DNA of 24,417 nt, from assembly GCA_041751995.1 (NCBI GenBank), contig JBGSHY010000095.1, positions 1 to 24,417 of the forward strand, read 5' to 3'. The translations under genes were made by a program, and so were the position numbers. Shown piece by piece: positions 1-6,982 of the stretch. Numbering within the stretch: the stretch's first letter is position 1; each line of letters begins with the position of its first letter. A model generated the notes under the pieces. The model made no database searches. It was not told the DNA's origin and worked only from the letters and a program-made list of their open reading frames with translations. Source of the DNA: JANMEX01 sp041751995. GTDB taxonomy: Bacteria > Pseudomonadota > Alphaproteobacteria > Rhizobiales > Rhizobiaceae.

Positions 1-140
1 AGGCAGATGTGTTTGACTACATCGAGCGCTTCTACAATCCGAGGCGCAGACACTCGACACTGGGATATCTCAGCCCGGTGGACTTTGAAAACAAAGTGGG
101 ATTAGCTTAACTCGGTGTCCGAAAAACCTGCAGCAGGCCA
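1..140 (+). mobile_element. Right end of an IS3-family insertion sequence
   Basis: The window opens inside an insertion sequence whose transposase reads rightward. After the transposase stop at 108-110 comes a segment ending ACCTGCAGCAGGCCA near position 140, which has the look of a terminal inverted repeat of IS3-family elements. The left end is outside the window, so neither the matching inverted repeat nor a target-site duplication can be checked, and the exact outer boundary is inferred. Confidence 0.6.
3..110 (+). CDS. IS3-family transposase OrfB, C-terminal fragment
   Basis: This is the last 35 codons of a transposase that starts before the window. The visible tail holds FYNPRRRHSTLGYLSP, the conserved C-terminal motif (YNxxRxHxxLGYxSP) of the rve integrase domain in IS3-family OrfB proteins; the catalytic DDE residues lie upstream and are not visible. 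It would catalyse strand transfer of the element. Whether the element is intact and active cannot be judged from this end. It has no functional link with the phosphonate genes that follow, but it marks the left border of the locus as a place where rearrangement has happened. Confidence 0.85.
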   Translation, partial: ADVFDYIERFYNPRRRHSTLGYLSPVDFENKVGLA

Positions 141-531
141 CTCTTCGCTACTTGCTTGAACCAGGAAACAGTTACATGTCGCTGGCTTCGAGTAGCCCAA
201 GATATCTTGTTGGTGCTGCCTCAAATCGGCGACAGAGTTTGTTTAGGGTCACCAACTTAACCCTTGAAACGGGCCAACTCCGTGCAAGGCGATCGCTGGC
301 AGTAGGTCCGCTTTCATCGCGTAGGGCCCAGCAGCGGCCGGTCCGCTTCCGGCCCCATCTCGGTCGTTCCTGAAAGGCGCTGAGAATGAACGCTTTTCGC
401 AATCAGGTTTTGTTGCGCTTTCCGCCTTTGAGGAAATTCATGTTTCCCAGAAACATGCACCGTGAAAATTTACCGGTAAGCAGACTTTGGTGATGCGGTT
501 TTAGAGAAAATACCATCCAGTTGCCCAAGAT
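141..531. other. Region without a recognisable gene
   Basis: About 390 bases between the IS end and the first small ORF. Overlapping short frames exist on both strands (about 152-373 plus, 172-402 minus), but neither resembles a known protein and they lie antisense to each other. The only structure seen is a perfect palindrome at 439-457, listed separately, and two imperfect copies of GGTCCGCTT about 35 bases apart near 306 and 340. It may be debris from insertion events. Confidence 0.5.
439..457. repeat. Perfect 8-bp inverted repeat, operator-like
   Basis: CATGTTTC-CCA-GAAACATG is an exact 8-bp inverted repeat with a 3-bp spacer, 75-95 bases before the first small ORF. Size and spacing fit a dimeric regulator site. 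It is not followed by a T run, so it is not an intrinsic terminator. No regulator can be assigned. Confidence 0.4.
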
Positions 532-741
532 TTGAATGAACCGGTTGCAAGTTCTATGGCTTCGAAGAAATCATTAAGCGCCGATATGAAGCGAAATGAG
601 TGTTCGATATTTCCCCTGAGCAACGATCTAGATAAGTCGGCTAAGCTATTGAAATATTTAGTCGATTACTATTTTTTTCTTGATTGTGACGAAAAGTCAG
701 ATCAAAAGCCGTTCAGTTTCAACAAACTGATAGGCCAATAA
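532..741 (+). CDS. Small hypothetical protein, doubtful
   Basis: A 69-codon frame starting at TTG 532, with an alternative ATG at 556. The product is polar, with two cysteines and an aromatic patch (YYFFLD) in the second half; no family is recognised. There is no clear ribosome binding site and base composition is lower in GC than the phn genes, so it may be a decayed or chance frame. It ends one base before the next ORF (stop 739-741, next ATG 743), and this close spacing is the only argument that the two could be co-transcribed. Confidence 0.22.
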   Translation: MNEPVASSMASKKSLSADMKRNECSIFPLSNDLDKSAKLLKYLVDYYFFLDCDEKSDQKPFSFNKLIGQ

Positions 742-742
742 A

Positions 743-1024
743 ATGTCCAAGGACGCCAGCAAGAAGAACAAGAAACACGCGAAGACTGAAACCACAAAAG
801 CGGCCATGAATGCATTGAAGGATGCACCGGTCATCCGCGAGGCCTGGATCGCAGCCATTGAAGCTGGTGCAGCGGCGGCGATCGCAGTCATACGCAAGGC
901 AGCGGACGAAGAACTGGTAAAGCTAATTCCCTTGGAGCCAACATTGGAAAAAAAGCGGAAGAAAAACGGGAAAACAGACGAACCGTCAACAAAGATGGCT
1001 CCGGAGACGGCGCCGACCGCCTGA
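743..1024 (+). CDS. Small Lys/Ala-rich hypothetical protein
   Basis: A 93-aa product, very rich in lysine and alanine. Residues 1-20 are strongly basic, a central stretch around 30-60 is an alanine-rich, probably helical segment (EAGAAAAIAVIRKAADEE), and the tail is Lys/Thr/Pro-rich and probably disordered. No signal peptide and no family recognised. Codon use looks coding, with G or C common in third positions, unlike the preceding frame. The Shine-Dalgarno sequence is weak. It lies downstream of the IS end and is convergent with phnF (50 bases between the stops). Histone-like or nucleic-acid-binding small proteins have similar composition, but that is only a compositional resemblance. Confidence 0.45.
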   Translation: MSKDASKKNKKHAKTETTKAAMNALKDAPVIREAWIAAIEAGAAAAIAVIRKAADEELVKLIPLEPTLEKKRKKNGKTDEPSTKMAPETAPTA

Positions 1025-1074
1025 CAAGTTACATACGATACGGAAACATATGGCTCTCTTGGCCAAACATCAAT

Positions 1075-1845
1075 TCATGCCAAGGCGTCGTTAGCGAAAG
1101 AAATGACGAGCGACGTCCGGCCCGCATCGAAGCGCGAGCGGGCGTATTGTATAGGCTTCCCGTTCGCATCGCCATTGACCGCTTTCGTTTCAAGCACAAC
1201 AGCGCCTGCCGCGAGCTTCAGCCGTACCAGATCTTCGTTGGTGGCGTGGGTGGCGGAAATTTCGGTCGATAACCGCACGTAGTCCGCTACGCCGCAGGCG
1301 GCAAGCGCAGCGGATATGGAGCCAAGCGCCAGAAGCCGGTCCGGCATGTTTTCAAACCGGTGCGCCTCAAGCCAGTTTGTTGCTGTAGATACTGGTTTTC
1401 CGTCCGCCGAATGCGTCGTTTCCAGCACAATGCAATCAGCTCCATGTTCAAGGACAAGAGCTTCTGCCACCTCGCTGCTCGCCGGTTCGATTCGATGGGA
1501 CAGGAGTGTCGCGCCGGCCTCTTTCGCTTGATCGCCAACACCTTGTGAAAATCGTGTTCTCCTCGTGAGCGGAAGTTTGAGCTTTCGTGATGGACGGATC
1601 ATCGTCCCGACGCCATGAATCGGCCTTACGACGCCTTCCGAAGCCAAAGCGGCAATGGCGCTGCGCACCGTATGGCGGTTGACACCGAAGCTTGCCGCCA
1701 GTTCAGTTTCCGGCGCAAGCATCATGCGCTCGTCGTAAATTCCTTCGGCAATGGACCGCCGAATGTAATCTGCCACCTGTCGCCATAAAGCGACACCGGC
1801 AGTACGGTCGATCCGGCCATTGCCGCTTCTGTTCATCGCAATCAT
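1075..1845 (-). CDS. phnF: PhnF, GntR/HutC-family regulator of the phosphonate operon
   Basis: A 256-aa regulator with an N-terminal winged helix-turn-helix of the GntR type (about residues 20-85: PETELAASFGVNRHTVRSAI then GVVRPIHGVGTMI in the wing) and a C-terminal UTRA ligand-binding domain (about 95-250), as in the HutC subfamily. It is transcribed away from phnG, and the 79 bases between the two starts hold palindromes that fit its operator. In mycobacteria and E. coli, PhnF is known or proposed as a repressor of phosphonate or phosphate transport genes. ATG 1845 is chosen because a purine-rich CAGG lies upstream; ATG 1836 is the alternative. A PHO-box-like repeat overlaps the start codon, so active PhoB could affect its expression. 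Assignment as PhnF rests on family plus position. Confidence 0.9.
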   Translation of the reverse strand: MIAMNRSGNGRIDRTAGVALWRQVADYIRRSIAEGIYDERMMLAPETELAASFGVNRHTVRSAIAALASEGVVRPIHGVGTMIRPSRKLKLPLTRRTRFSQGVGDQAKEAGATLLSHRIEPASSEVAEALVLEHGADCIVLETTHSADGKPVSTATNWLEAHRFENMPDRLLALGSISAALAACGVADYVRLSTEISATHATNEDLVRLKLAAGAVVLETKAVNGDANGKPIQYARSRFDAGRTSLVISFANDALA

Positions 1846-1861
1846 GTCACATGCCTGTCAT
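1844..1861 (+). promoter_or_regulatory. PHO box (PhoB site) upstream of phnG
   Basis: Two 7-bp units 11 bp apart, ATGTCAC-atgc-CTGTCAT, read toward phnG. The second unit is a perfect match to the PhoB consensus CTGTCAY and the first matches 6 of 7 allowing Y at the last position. The box overlaps the phnF start codon, so bound PhoB could both activate phnGHIJ and interfere with phnF. A -10 hexamer is not clear: AATACT at 1867 or TATAGA at 1888 are candidates. Confidence 0.6.
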
Positions 1862-1884
1862 GCGGGAATACTAGTCTAGCCACA

Positions 1885-1910
1885 TGTATAGATGTCTATA
1901 CAAATAGACA
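1885..1910. promoter_or_regulatory. Overlapping palindromes, probable PhnF operator
   Basis: Two perfect inverted repeats overlap: TGTATAGA-TG-TCTATACA at 1885-1902 and TGTCTAT-ACAA-ATAGACA at 1893-1910. The middle octamer GTCTATAC (1894-1901) fits the HutC-subfamily operator pattern GTNTANAC exactly; flanking octamers at 1886 (GTATAGAT) and 1902 (AAATAGAC) match it partly and are each spaced 8 bp. The cluster lies between phnF and phnG and just downstream of the PHO box, so repression could occlude the promoter or the phnG start region. Confidence 0.7.
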
Positions 1911-1924
1911 ACTGGTGTTTTGCA

Positions 1925-2386
1925 ATGGCCGAACCTGCATTTGATTCAGTAAACCAGGAACACAAGCGCGTCATGGACACTTTGGCGCTTGCCACGGAAC
2001 TGGAATTGGCCAGCGCTTGGGATGCGCTCACTGACAAGCCGGCAGTAAAGCCGGTGCGGGGCCCGGAAACAGGTCTTGTCATGGTTCGCGGCCGAACTGG
2101 CGGAACCGGCCAACCTTTCAATCTCGGCGAGGTGGCAGTTAGCCGCGCCACTGTCATGCTGGAAGACGGCACAGCGGGGCATGCGCATGTGCTTGGCGGT
2201 CACCCGCAAAAAGCGCGTTTGGCTGCTGTGTTTGATGCCCTGGCGCAAACGGTCAGTCATAGGTCCGCTGTCGAGGCATTGCTTCAGCGCATCACGTCGC
2301 GGATCAGCGGTGAACGCCATAGGCAAGCGCAGGAGACTGCGGCGACACGGGTAGACTTCTTCACAATGGTGCGAGGAGAAGACTGA
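1925..2386 (+). CDS. phnG: PhnG, C-P lyase core complex subunit
   Basis: A 153-aa PhnG, close to the about 150 aa of the E. coli protein. PhnG, PhnH, PhnI and PhnJ form the cytoplasmic C-P lyase core; PhnG with PhnH, PhnI and PhnL is needed to swap adenine of ATP for the phosphonate, giving ribose 1-phosphonate 5-triphosphate. Recognisable family features are the central GEVAVSRATVMLEDGTAGHA and the following LGGHPQKARLAAVFDA. ATG 1925 is chosen over ATG 1892 because the latter lies inside the operator and would add 11 residues not typical of the family; the Shine-Dalgarno before 1925 is poor, so translation may be weak or the leader very short. It is the first gene of a tightly coupled series; the stop overlaps the phnH start by one base. 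Confidence 0.92.
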   Translation: MAEPAFDSVNQEHKRVMDTLALATELELASAWDALTDKPAVKPVRGPETGLVMVRGRTGGTGQPFNLGEVAVSRATVMLEDGTAGHAHVLGGHPQKARLAAVFDALAQTVSHRSAVEALLQRITSRISGERHRQAQETAATRVDFFTMVRGED

Positions 2387-2985
2387 TGTATGCAGCGCAA
2401 ACTCTCACAGGTGGTTTCGCCAACCCGGTGTTCGATGCTCAATCTGTCTTCCGTGCGGTCATGGATGGCTTGGCAAATCCAGGTACTGTATACATTGCCG
2501 AGACGCAGGCAGATGCACCCGAACCATTCGGCAAGGCAGCAGCATCCATTCTTCTGACGCTCTGCGACTTTGAGACGCCCGTCTGGCTTTCGCCATCAAT
2601 TGCCTCGGATTCAGTGCGCGGCTGGATCAACTTTCACGCGGGCGCAACGCTGGTGGGCGAACCTGAGCAGAGCGCCTTTGCGTTTGTCGCCAATTCTGCG
2701 GAACTGCCTGTGCTGACATCTTTTGCACTGGGCAATGACGAATATCCGGACACTTCAACCACGATCATCCTTGATGTTGAAGCGCTAATTGGCGGCGCGC
2801 ACCTCCTGCTGGAAGGTCCTGGCATCAACGGCAACCGGGTGGTAGCCCCGGCTGGATTGCCGGATGGTTTCATCGGCATGTGGGCGCAGAACTCTGAAAT
2901 CTATCCGCGCGGAATCGATTTGATCCTCACGGCGGGTGAGCAATTTCTGTGTCTGCCCCGTACAACGCGCATCCGGGAGGCATGA
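2386..2985 (+). CDS. phnH: PhnH, C-P lyase core complex subunit
   Basis: A 199-aa PhnH, slightly longer than the E. coli protein (194 aa). It is a non-catalytic or scaffold subunit of the PhnGHIJ core with a fold related to PLP-dependent transferases but no PLP lysine. Typical stretches are GGFANPVFDAQSVFRAVMDG at residues about 8-27, LCDFETPVWL near 61 and the C-terminal half with LEGPGI and FPRG-like YPRGIDLIL. The start overlaps the phnG stop (TGATG), with GAGGAGAA just upstream as ribosome binding site, so translation is coupled. It ends one base before the phnI start. Confidence 0.95.
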   Translation: MYAAQTLTGGFANPVFDAQSVFRAVMDGLANPGTVYIAETQADAPEPFGKAAASILLTLCDFETPVWLSPSIASDSVRGWINFHAGATLVGEPEQSAFAFVANSAELPVLTSFALGNDEYPDTSTTIILDVEALIGGAHLLLEGPGINGNRVVAPAGLPDGFIGMWAQNSEIYPRGIDLILTAGEQFLCLPRTTRIREA

Positions 2986-2986
2986 C

Positions 2987-4099
2987 ATGTATGTGGCTGT
3001 AAAAGGTGGTGAGACCGCAATTGCCAACGCACACCGTCTCCTTGCTGACCGTCGCCGGGGAGACCGCGACCTGCCTGCAATTTCAGTCGAACAAATTACT
3101 GAACAATTGGCGCTTGGTGTTGACCGCATCATGGCTGAGGCCTCGCTTTATGAGCCGATACTGGCCGCACTTGCAATGAAGCAAGCGCGCGGCGATATGA
3201 TCGAAGCCATTTTCATTCTGCGGGCTTACCGCACAACGCTGCCCCGCTTCGGCTATTCGCGTGCGGTCGAAACCGGGGCCATGCGCATCGAACGGCGCAT
3301 TTCGGCAACCTATAAGGATTTGCCTGGTGGCCAGTTGCTCGGACCAACATTTGACTATACCCACCGCCTGCTTGATCCGGAGCTGATGACCGACAGCGCA
3401 GTAGAAGCCGGTTTGCAGCAGGCAGGCGACGGCATTGCGGTTGCCCGGGTCGCCGACATTTTGGCGGGCGAAGGCTTGATTGAGAGCGACGGCGAAATGT
3501 CAGCCGACGCCGACATCGGCGACATCACCCGTGAACCGATGACCTTTCCGATGGATCGCGCCCGTCGCTTGCAGTCGCTTGCGCGCGGCGATGAAGGTTA
3601 TCTGCTTGCACTCGGCTATTCCACCCAGCGCGGCTACGGGCGCACGCATCCGTTCGCCGGCGAAATACGCGTTGGCAATGTCGAAATCGAGCTGGACATT
3701 CCCGAACTCGGATTTGCCGTTTGCCTCGGTTCAATTCTTGTCACCGAATGTCAGATGGTCAACCAGTTCAAAGGCTCATCCAAGGTTCCGCCGCAGTTCA
3801 CGCGCGGCTACGGTTTGGTTTTCGGCCAGAGTGAGCGAAAGGCGATGGCGATGGCGCTTGTCGACCGCGCCTTGCGTGTCCGGGAATTTGACGAGGATAT
3901 CGTTGCCCCGGCGCAAGATGAGGAATTCGTCATTTCCCATTGCGACAATGTGCAGGCGACAGGCTTTGTCGAACATCTCAAACTGCCGCACTATGTGGAT
4001 TTTCAGGCCGAACTTGGCCTTGTGCGCCAGATGCGCCGCGAGTTTGAAAATCGAACCGTTCAATTTGCCGAGCCGGCTATGAAGGAGGCAGCGGAATGA
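2987..4099 (+). CDS. phnI: PhnI, C-P lyase nucleosidase-type subunit
   Basis: A 370-aa PhnI (E. coli about 354 aa). In the complex it carries the nucleosidase-like activity that releases adenine from ATP so that the phosphonate is joined to C1 of ribose. Family stretches visible include MYVAVKGGETAI at the N terminus, MIEAIFILRAYRTTLPRFGY near residue 70, KDLPGGQLLGPTFDYTHRLL near 105 and LPHYVDFQAEL near the C terminus. ATG 2987 is chosen because GGGAGG sits 7 bases upstream and the MYVAVKGGE start is conserved; the frame stays open upstream into phnH but that part is out of register with the family. The stop overlaps the phnJ start (ATGA). The last 16 bases are part of a 17-bp repeat found again at the phnJ end. 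Confidence 0.96.
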   Translation: MYVAVKGGETAIANAHRLLADRRRGDRDLPAISVEQITEQLALGVDRIMAEASLYEPILAALAMKQARGDMIEAIFILRAYRTTLPRFGYSRAVETGAMRIERRISATYKDLPGGQLLGPTFDYTHRLLDPELMTDSAVEAGLQQAGDGIAVARVADILAGEGLIESDGEMSADADIGDITREPMTFPMDRARRLQSLARGDEGYLLALGYSTQRGYGRTHPFAGEIRVGNVEIELDIPELGFAVCLGSILVTECQMVNQFKGSSKVPPQFTRGYGLVFGQSERKAMAMALVDRALRVREFDEDIVAPAQDEEFVISHCDNVQATGFVEHLKLPHYVDFQAELGLVRQMRREFENRTVQFAEPAMKEAAE

Positions 4100-4100
4100 T
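4084..4100 (+). repeat. 17-bp direct repeat, copy 1 (phnI/phnJ junction)
   Basis: GGAGGCAGCGGAATGAT, identical to 4986-5002. It holds the ribosome binding site, the last codons (EAAE end) and the ATGA stop-start overlap. See the finding on phnJ flanking repeats. Confidence 0.85.
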
Positions 4101-5001
4101 TAGTGCAGAAAACAAGGGCACAAGTGGCCTCGCTGCCTACAATTTCGCCTATCTCGACGAGCAGACAAAGCGGATGATCCGGCGGGCAATTCTGAAGGCC
4201 ATTGCCATTCCCGGTTATCAGGTGCCGTTTGCCTCGCGCGAAATGCCGATGCCCTACGGCTGGGGCACGGGTGGCGTGCAGGTCACGGCCTCAATCCTTG
4301 GTCCTGATGACGTCCTGAAGGTCATCGACCAGGGCGCCGATGACACCACCAACGCCGTTTCGATCCGCAATTTCTTTCGGAAGGTCGCGGATGTGGCAAT
4401 GACCACCCATACGAGCGAAGCCACCATCATCCAGACCCGCCACCGCATTCCCGAAGAGCAGCTGCAGGAAGGCCAGGTGCTGGTCTATCAGGTGCCGATC
4501 CCGGAGCCCTTGCGCTTCCTCGAACCACGCGAGACCGAAACGCGCAAGATGCATGCGCTGGAAGAATACGGGCTCATGCACGTCAAGCTCTATGAGGACA
4601 TCGCCCGCAACGGCCATATCGCCACGACCTACGCCTATCCGGTCAAGGTGGAAGGCCGATATGTGATGGACCCGTCACCAACACCAAAATTCGACAATCC
4701 GAAAATGCACATGTCCGGCGCGCTGCAATTGTTCGGCGCCGGCCGCGAGAAACGCATTTATGCACTGCCGCCTTATACGGATGTCGTCAGCCTCGACTTT
4801 GAAGACCATCCGTTTGAGGTTCAGAGGTTTGATAAGCCTTGCGCGCTGTGCGGGGCTGAGCAGGTCTATCTTGATGAGGTGGTGCTTGATGACAAAGGCG
4901 GGCGGATGTTCGTCTGCTCGGATACCGACCATTGCGAAACACGCCGCACTGAAGGCCATCGCGGCGAAATGCTCGGTGATTTGCCGGAGGCAGCGGAATG
5001 A
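4096..5001 (+). CDS. phnJ: PhnJ, radical SAM C-P lyase
   Basis: A 301-aa PhnJ (E. coli 281 aa), the enzyme that cleaves the carbon-phosphorus bond of 5-phosphoribosyl 1-phosphonate to alkane and 5-phosphoribosyl 1,2-cyclic phosphate. The unusual cysteine pattern CX2CX21CX5C is intact: Cys249, Cys252 and Cys274 would hold the 4Fe-4S cluster and Cys280 would form the thiyl radical. AIPGYQVPFASREMPMPYGW contains Gly40, the counterpart of the E. coli glycyl radical Gly32 (constant offset of 8). The extra length is a short N-terminal part and an acidic tail (GDLPEAAE). Start and stop both lie in ATGA overlaps, with phnI and with the GNAT gene. All catalytic residues expected are present, so the protein should be active under anoxic Fe-S conditions. 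Confidence 0.98.
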   Translation: MISAENKGTSGLAAYNFAYLDEQTKRMIRRAILKAIAIPGYQVPFASREMPMPYGWGTGGVQVTASILGPDDVLKVIDQGADDTTNAVSIRNFFRKVADVAMTTHTSEATIIQTRHRIPEEQLQEGQVLVYQVPIPEPLRFLEPRETETRKMHALEEYGLMHVKLYEDIARNGHIATTYAYPVKVEGRYVMDPSPTPKFDNPKMHMSGALQLFGAGREKRIYALPPYTDVVSLDFEDHPFEVQRFDKPCALCGAEQVYLDEVVLDDKGGRMFVCSDTDHCETRRTEGHRGEMLGDLPEAAE

Positions 5002-5002
5002 T
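4986..5002 (+). repeat. 17-bp direct repeat, copy 2 (phnJ/GNAT junction)
   Basis: GGAGGCAGCGGAATGAT, identical to 4084-4100 and 902 bp downstream of it. It again spans ribosome binding site and ATGA overlap, this time leading into the GNAT gene. Confidence 0.85.
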
Positions 5003-5465
5003 CTGCGCCGACAATCTGTCCATCCGCCCAGCCGCACCGGCTGATCATGCTTCGATCCTGGAACTCTATGCACAGCCTGACTATAACGGCGCCAGCCTCG
5101 ATGCAGATGCCGCAGGTGCGGTTTTTGCTGCAATGGCCGCCTATCCGCATTTCGTGCCCTATGTGGCTGACCTTGACGGCGAAATTGTCGCAAGCTTCTG
5201 CCTCATGGTTTTCGATAATCCTGCCCACATGGGCATGCCAATCGCGCTCATTGAGAACGTCGTTGTCCACAATGCCTATCAAGGGATCGGTATCGGCAAG
5301 GAAATTATGGCCCATGCCGGTAAGACCGCTTTGGAAAAAGGTGCTTACAAGCTGATCTTGGCAACCGGTATGAAGCGGGCCAAGGCGCACCAGTTTTATG
5401 AAGATCTCGGTTTTGAACGCTACGGCTACAGCTACGGGCTGCCGCTTGTGGAGGCCTTGTCATGA
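4998..5465 (+). CDS. GNAT N-acetyltransferase, PhnO-like in position
   Basis: A 155-aa GCN5-related N-acetyltransferase. The acetyl-CoA pyrophosphate loop is visible as QGIGIGKEIM (pattern Q/RxxGxG/A, around residue 95) after the beta-strand IENVVVH, and the C-terminal HQFYEDLGFERYG is the usual last motif. E. coli carries a GNAT (PhnO, 144 aa) at the end of its phn operon that acetylates aminoalkylphosphonates such as 1-aminoethylphosphonate. Here the gene sits between phnJ and phnK, overlapping both by ATGA, so it must be made in step with the lyase. Similarity to PhnO by eye is only that of the general GNAT fold, so I leave the symbol empty. Likely role: acetylation of amino groups on phosphonate substrates, by inference. 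Confidence 0.85.
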   Translation: MICADNLSIRPAAPADHASILELYAQPDYNGASLDADAAGAVFAAMAAYPHFVPYVADLDGEIVASFCLMVFDNPAHMGMPIALIENVVVHNAYQGIGIGKEIMAHAGKTALEKGAYKLILATGMKRAKAHQFYEDLGFERYGYSYGLPLVEALS

Positions 5466-6271
5466 CTGTCCATCTCAATCCTGAAACGTTGGAGGTTTCC
5501 AGCAAGCCGCTGCTCAGCGTGCGTAACCTCAGCAAATATTACGGCACACGCATCGGCTGCCGGGATGTGTCGTTTGATCTCTGGCCAGGCGAGGTGCTGG
5601 CCGTTGTCGGCGAATCTGGTTCAGGAAAGACTACACTGCTCAACTGCATCGCTGCGCGGTTGCCGAAATCAGAGGGCTCGGTCAGCTACAGGATGCGTGA
5701 TGGCATTGCCCGTGAACTCGGCAATATGTCAGAAGCGGATTTGCGCTATTTGATGCGTACCGATTGGGGATTTGTCCATCAGAACCCGGCCGATGGTTTG
5801 CGCATGACGGTTTCGGCCGGCGCCAATGTCGGTGAGCGGCTGATGGCCATTGGTGAGCGCCATTATGGCAAATTGCGCGGCACGGCGATTGATTGGTTGA
5901 CACGCGTCGAGATCGACGAAAGCCGTGTCGATGACCAGCCCCGCGCTTTTTCCGGCGGCATGCGTCAGCGCCTGCAGATTGCGCGCAATCTGGTGACATC
6001 GCCGCGCCTCATCTTCATGGATGAACCGACCGGCGGGCTGGACGTTTCCGTTCAGGCAAGACTGCTCGACCTTTTGCGCGGCCTTGTCCATGACCTTGGC
6101 CTCTCTGCCATCGTCGTGACCCATGACCTTGCAGTCGCACGCCTCCTGTCCCAGCGTATGATGGTGATGAAGGATGGCGAGGTCATAGAGCATGGCCTGA
6201 CCGATAGGGTGCTGGATGACCCGCACCAGCCTTACACCCAACTTCTCGTTTCCTCGATCCTGCAGGTCTGA
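5462..6271 (+). CDS. phnK: PhnK, ABC-type ATPase of the C-P lyase complex
   Basis: A 269-aa ABC ATPase (E. coli 252 aa). Walker A is GESGSGKT at 50-57, the signature FSGGMRQRL at 163-171, Walker B LIFMDE at 183-188, followed by a D-loop and the switch histidine in VVTHDLAVARLL. FDLWPGEVLAVVGESGSGKT and the end DPHQPYTQLLVSS are close to E. coli PhnK. Despite its fold it is not a transporter subunit; PhnK binds PhnJ on the core complex and is thought to couple ATP use to opening of the active site. The start overlaps the GNAT stop (ATGA). About 16 extra residues precede the conserved LLSVRNLS. Confidence 0.95.
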   Translation: MTVHLNPETLEVSSKPLLSVRNLSKYYGTRIGCRDVSFDLWPGEVLAVVGESGSGKTTLLNCIAARLPKSEGSVSYRMRDGIARELGNMSEADLRYLMRTDWGFVHQNPADGLRMTVSAGANVGERLMAIGERHYGKLRGTAIDWLTRVEIDESRVDDQPRAFSGGMRQRLQIARNLVTSPRLIFMDEPTGGLDVSVQARLLDLLRGLVHDLGLSAIVVTHDLAVARLLSQRMMVMKDGEVIEHGLTDRVLDDPHQPYTQLLVSSILQV

Positions 6272-6274
6272 ACC

Positions 6275-6982
6275 ATGTCCCACCCGTTGGAAGTGCGATC
6301 AGTCGCCAAATCCTTCACCATGCATTTGCGCGGCGCAATGCGGCTTGATGTGGTCAATAACGTGAACTTCACGCTGGAGCGCGGCAAATGCGCCGTTCTT
6401 GGCGGGCCATCGGGTATTGGAAAGAGTTCGATCCTCAAAATGCTTTATGGCAACTATTCGGTGGATACCGGACAAATCCTCGTAAGCCATCAGGACACAG
6501 TTGTTGATCTCGCCATCGCAGATCCGCGAAGTGTTGTTGACATGCGCCGTGAAACGCTGGGCTATGTTAGCCAGTTTCTGCGCACGGTTCCGCGCGTTTC
6601 TGCGTTGGATGTTGTCGCCGAACCTTTGACGGCGCGCGGCGCCAGCCAAACCGAAGCGCGCGGGCGCGCAGCCGAATTGCTTGCGCTCCTCAATATGCCC
6701 GAAGAGCTTTGGTCGCTACCGCCGGCGACATTTTCGGGCGGCGAACAGCAGCGGGTGAACATTGCACGTGGCTTCATCACCGATCATGCGATCCTGCTGC
6801 TCGATGAACCGACCGCATCGCTGGATGCCGCCAACCGCAAGGTTGTTGTCGAACTCATATCTGCAAAGAAAGCGCAGGGCGTCACTCTTTTGGGCATTTT
6901 CCATGACCAGGAAGTGCGTGACGCAGTTGCCGACACGTTGATTGACGTTTCTGCCTTTTCACCGCGCAAGGCTGCTGCATGA
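6275..6982 (+). CDS. phnL: PhnL, ABC-type ATPase of the C-P lyase pathway
   Basis: A 235-aa ABC ATPase (E. coli 226 aa). Walker A GGPSGIGKS lies at 43-51, signature FSGGEQQRV at 153-161, Walker B ILLLDEP at 173-179. It is required with PhnG, PhnH and PhnI for making ribose 1-phosphonate 5-triphosphate in vitro; recent structures place it on the core together with PhnK. The start is ATG 6275, three bases after the phnK stop. Its own stop overlaps the hexapeptide transferase start (ATGA). The stretch YVSQFLRTVPRVSALDVVAE is the PhnL form of the Q-loop region. Confidence 0.94.
   Translation: MSHPLEVRSVAKSFTMHLRGAMRLDVVNNVNFTLERGKCAVLGGPSGIGKSSILKMLYGNYSVDTGQILVSHQDTVVDLAIADPRSVVDMRRETLGYVSQFLRTVPRVSALDVVAEPLTARGASQTEARGRAAELLALLNMPEELWSLPPATFSGGEQQRVNIARGFITDHAILLLDEPTASLDAANRKVVVELISAKKAQGVTLLGIFHDQEVRDAVADTLIDVSAFSPRKAAA

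Noticed and set aside
152..402. Two short overlapping frames on opposite strands near the IS end
   Set aside because: Mutually antisense, no good ribosome binding sites, no recognisable motif.
1892..1924. Upstream ATG at 1892 as phnG start
   Set aside because: It lies within the operator palindromes, has no ribosome binding site and adds residues not typical of PhnG; ATG 1925 preferred.
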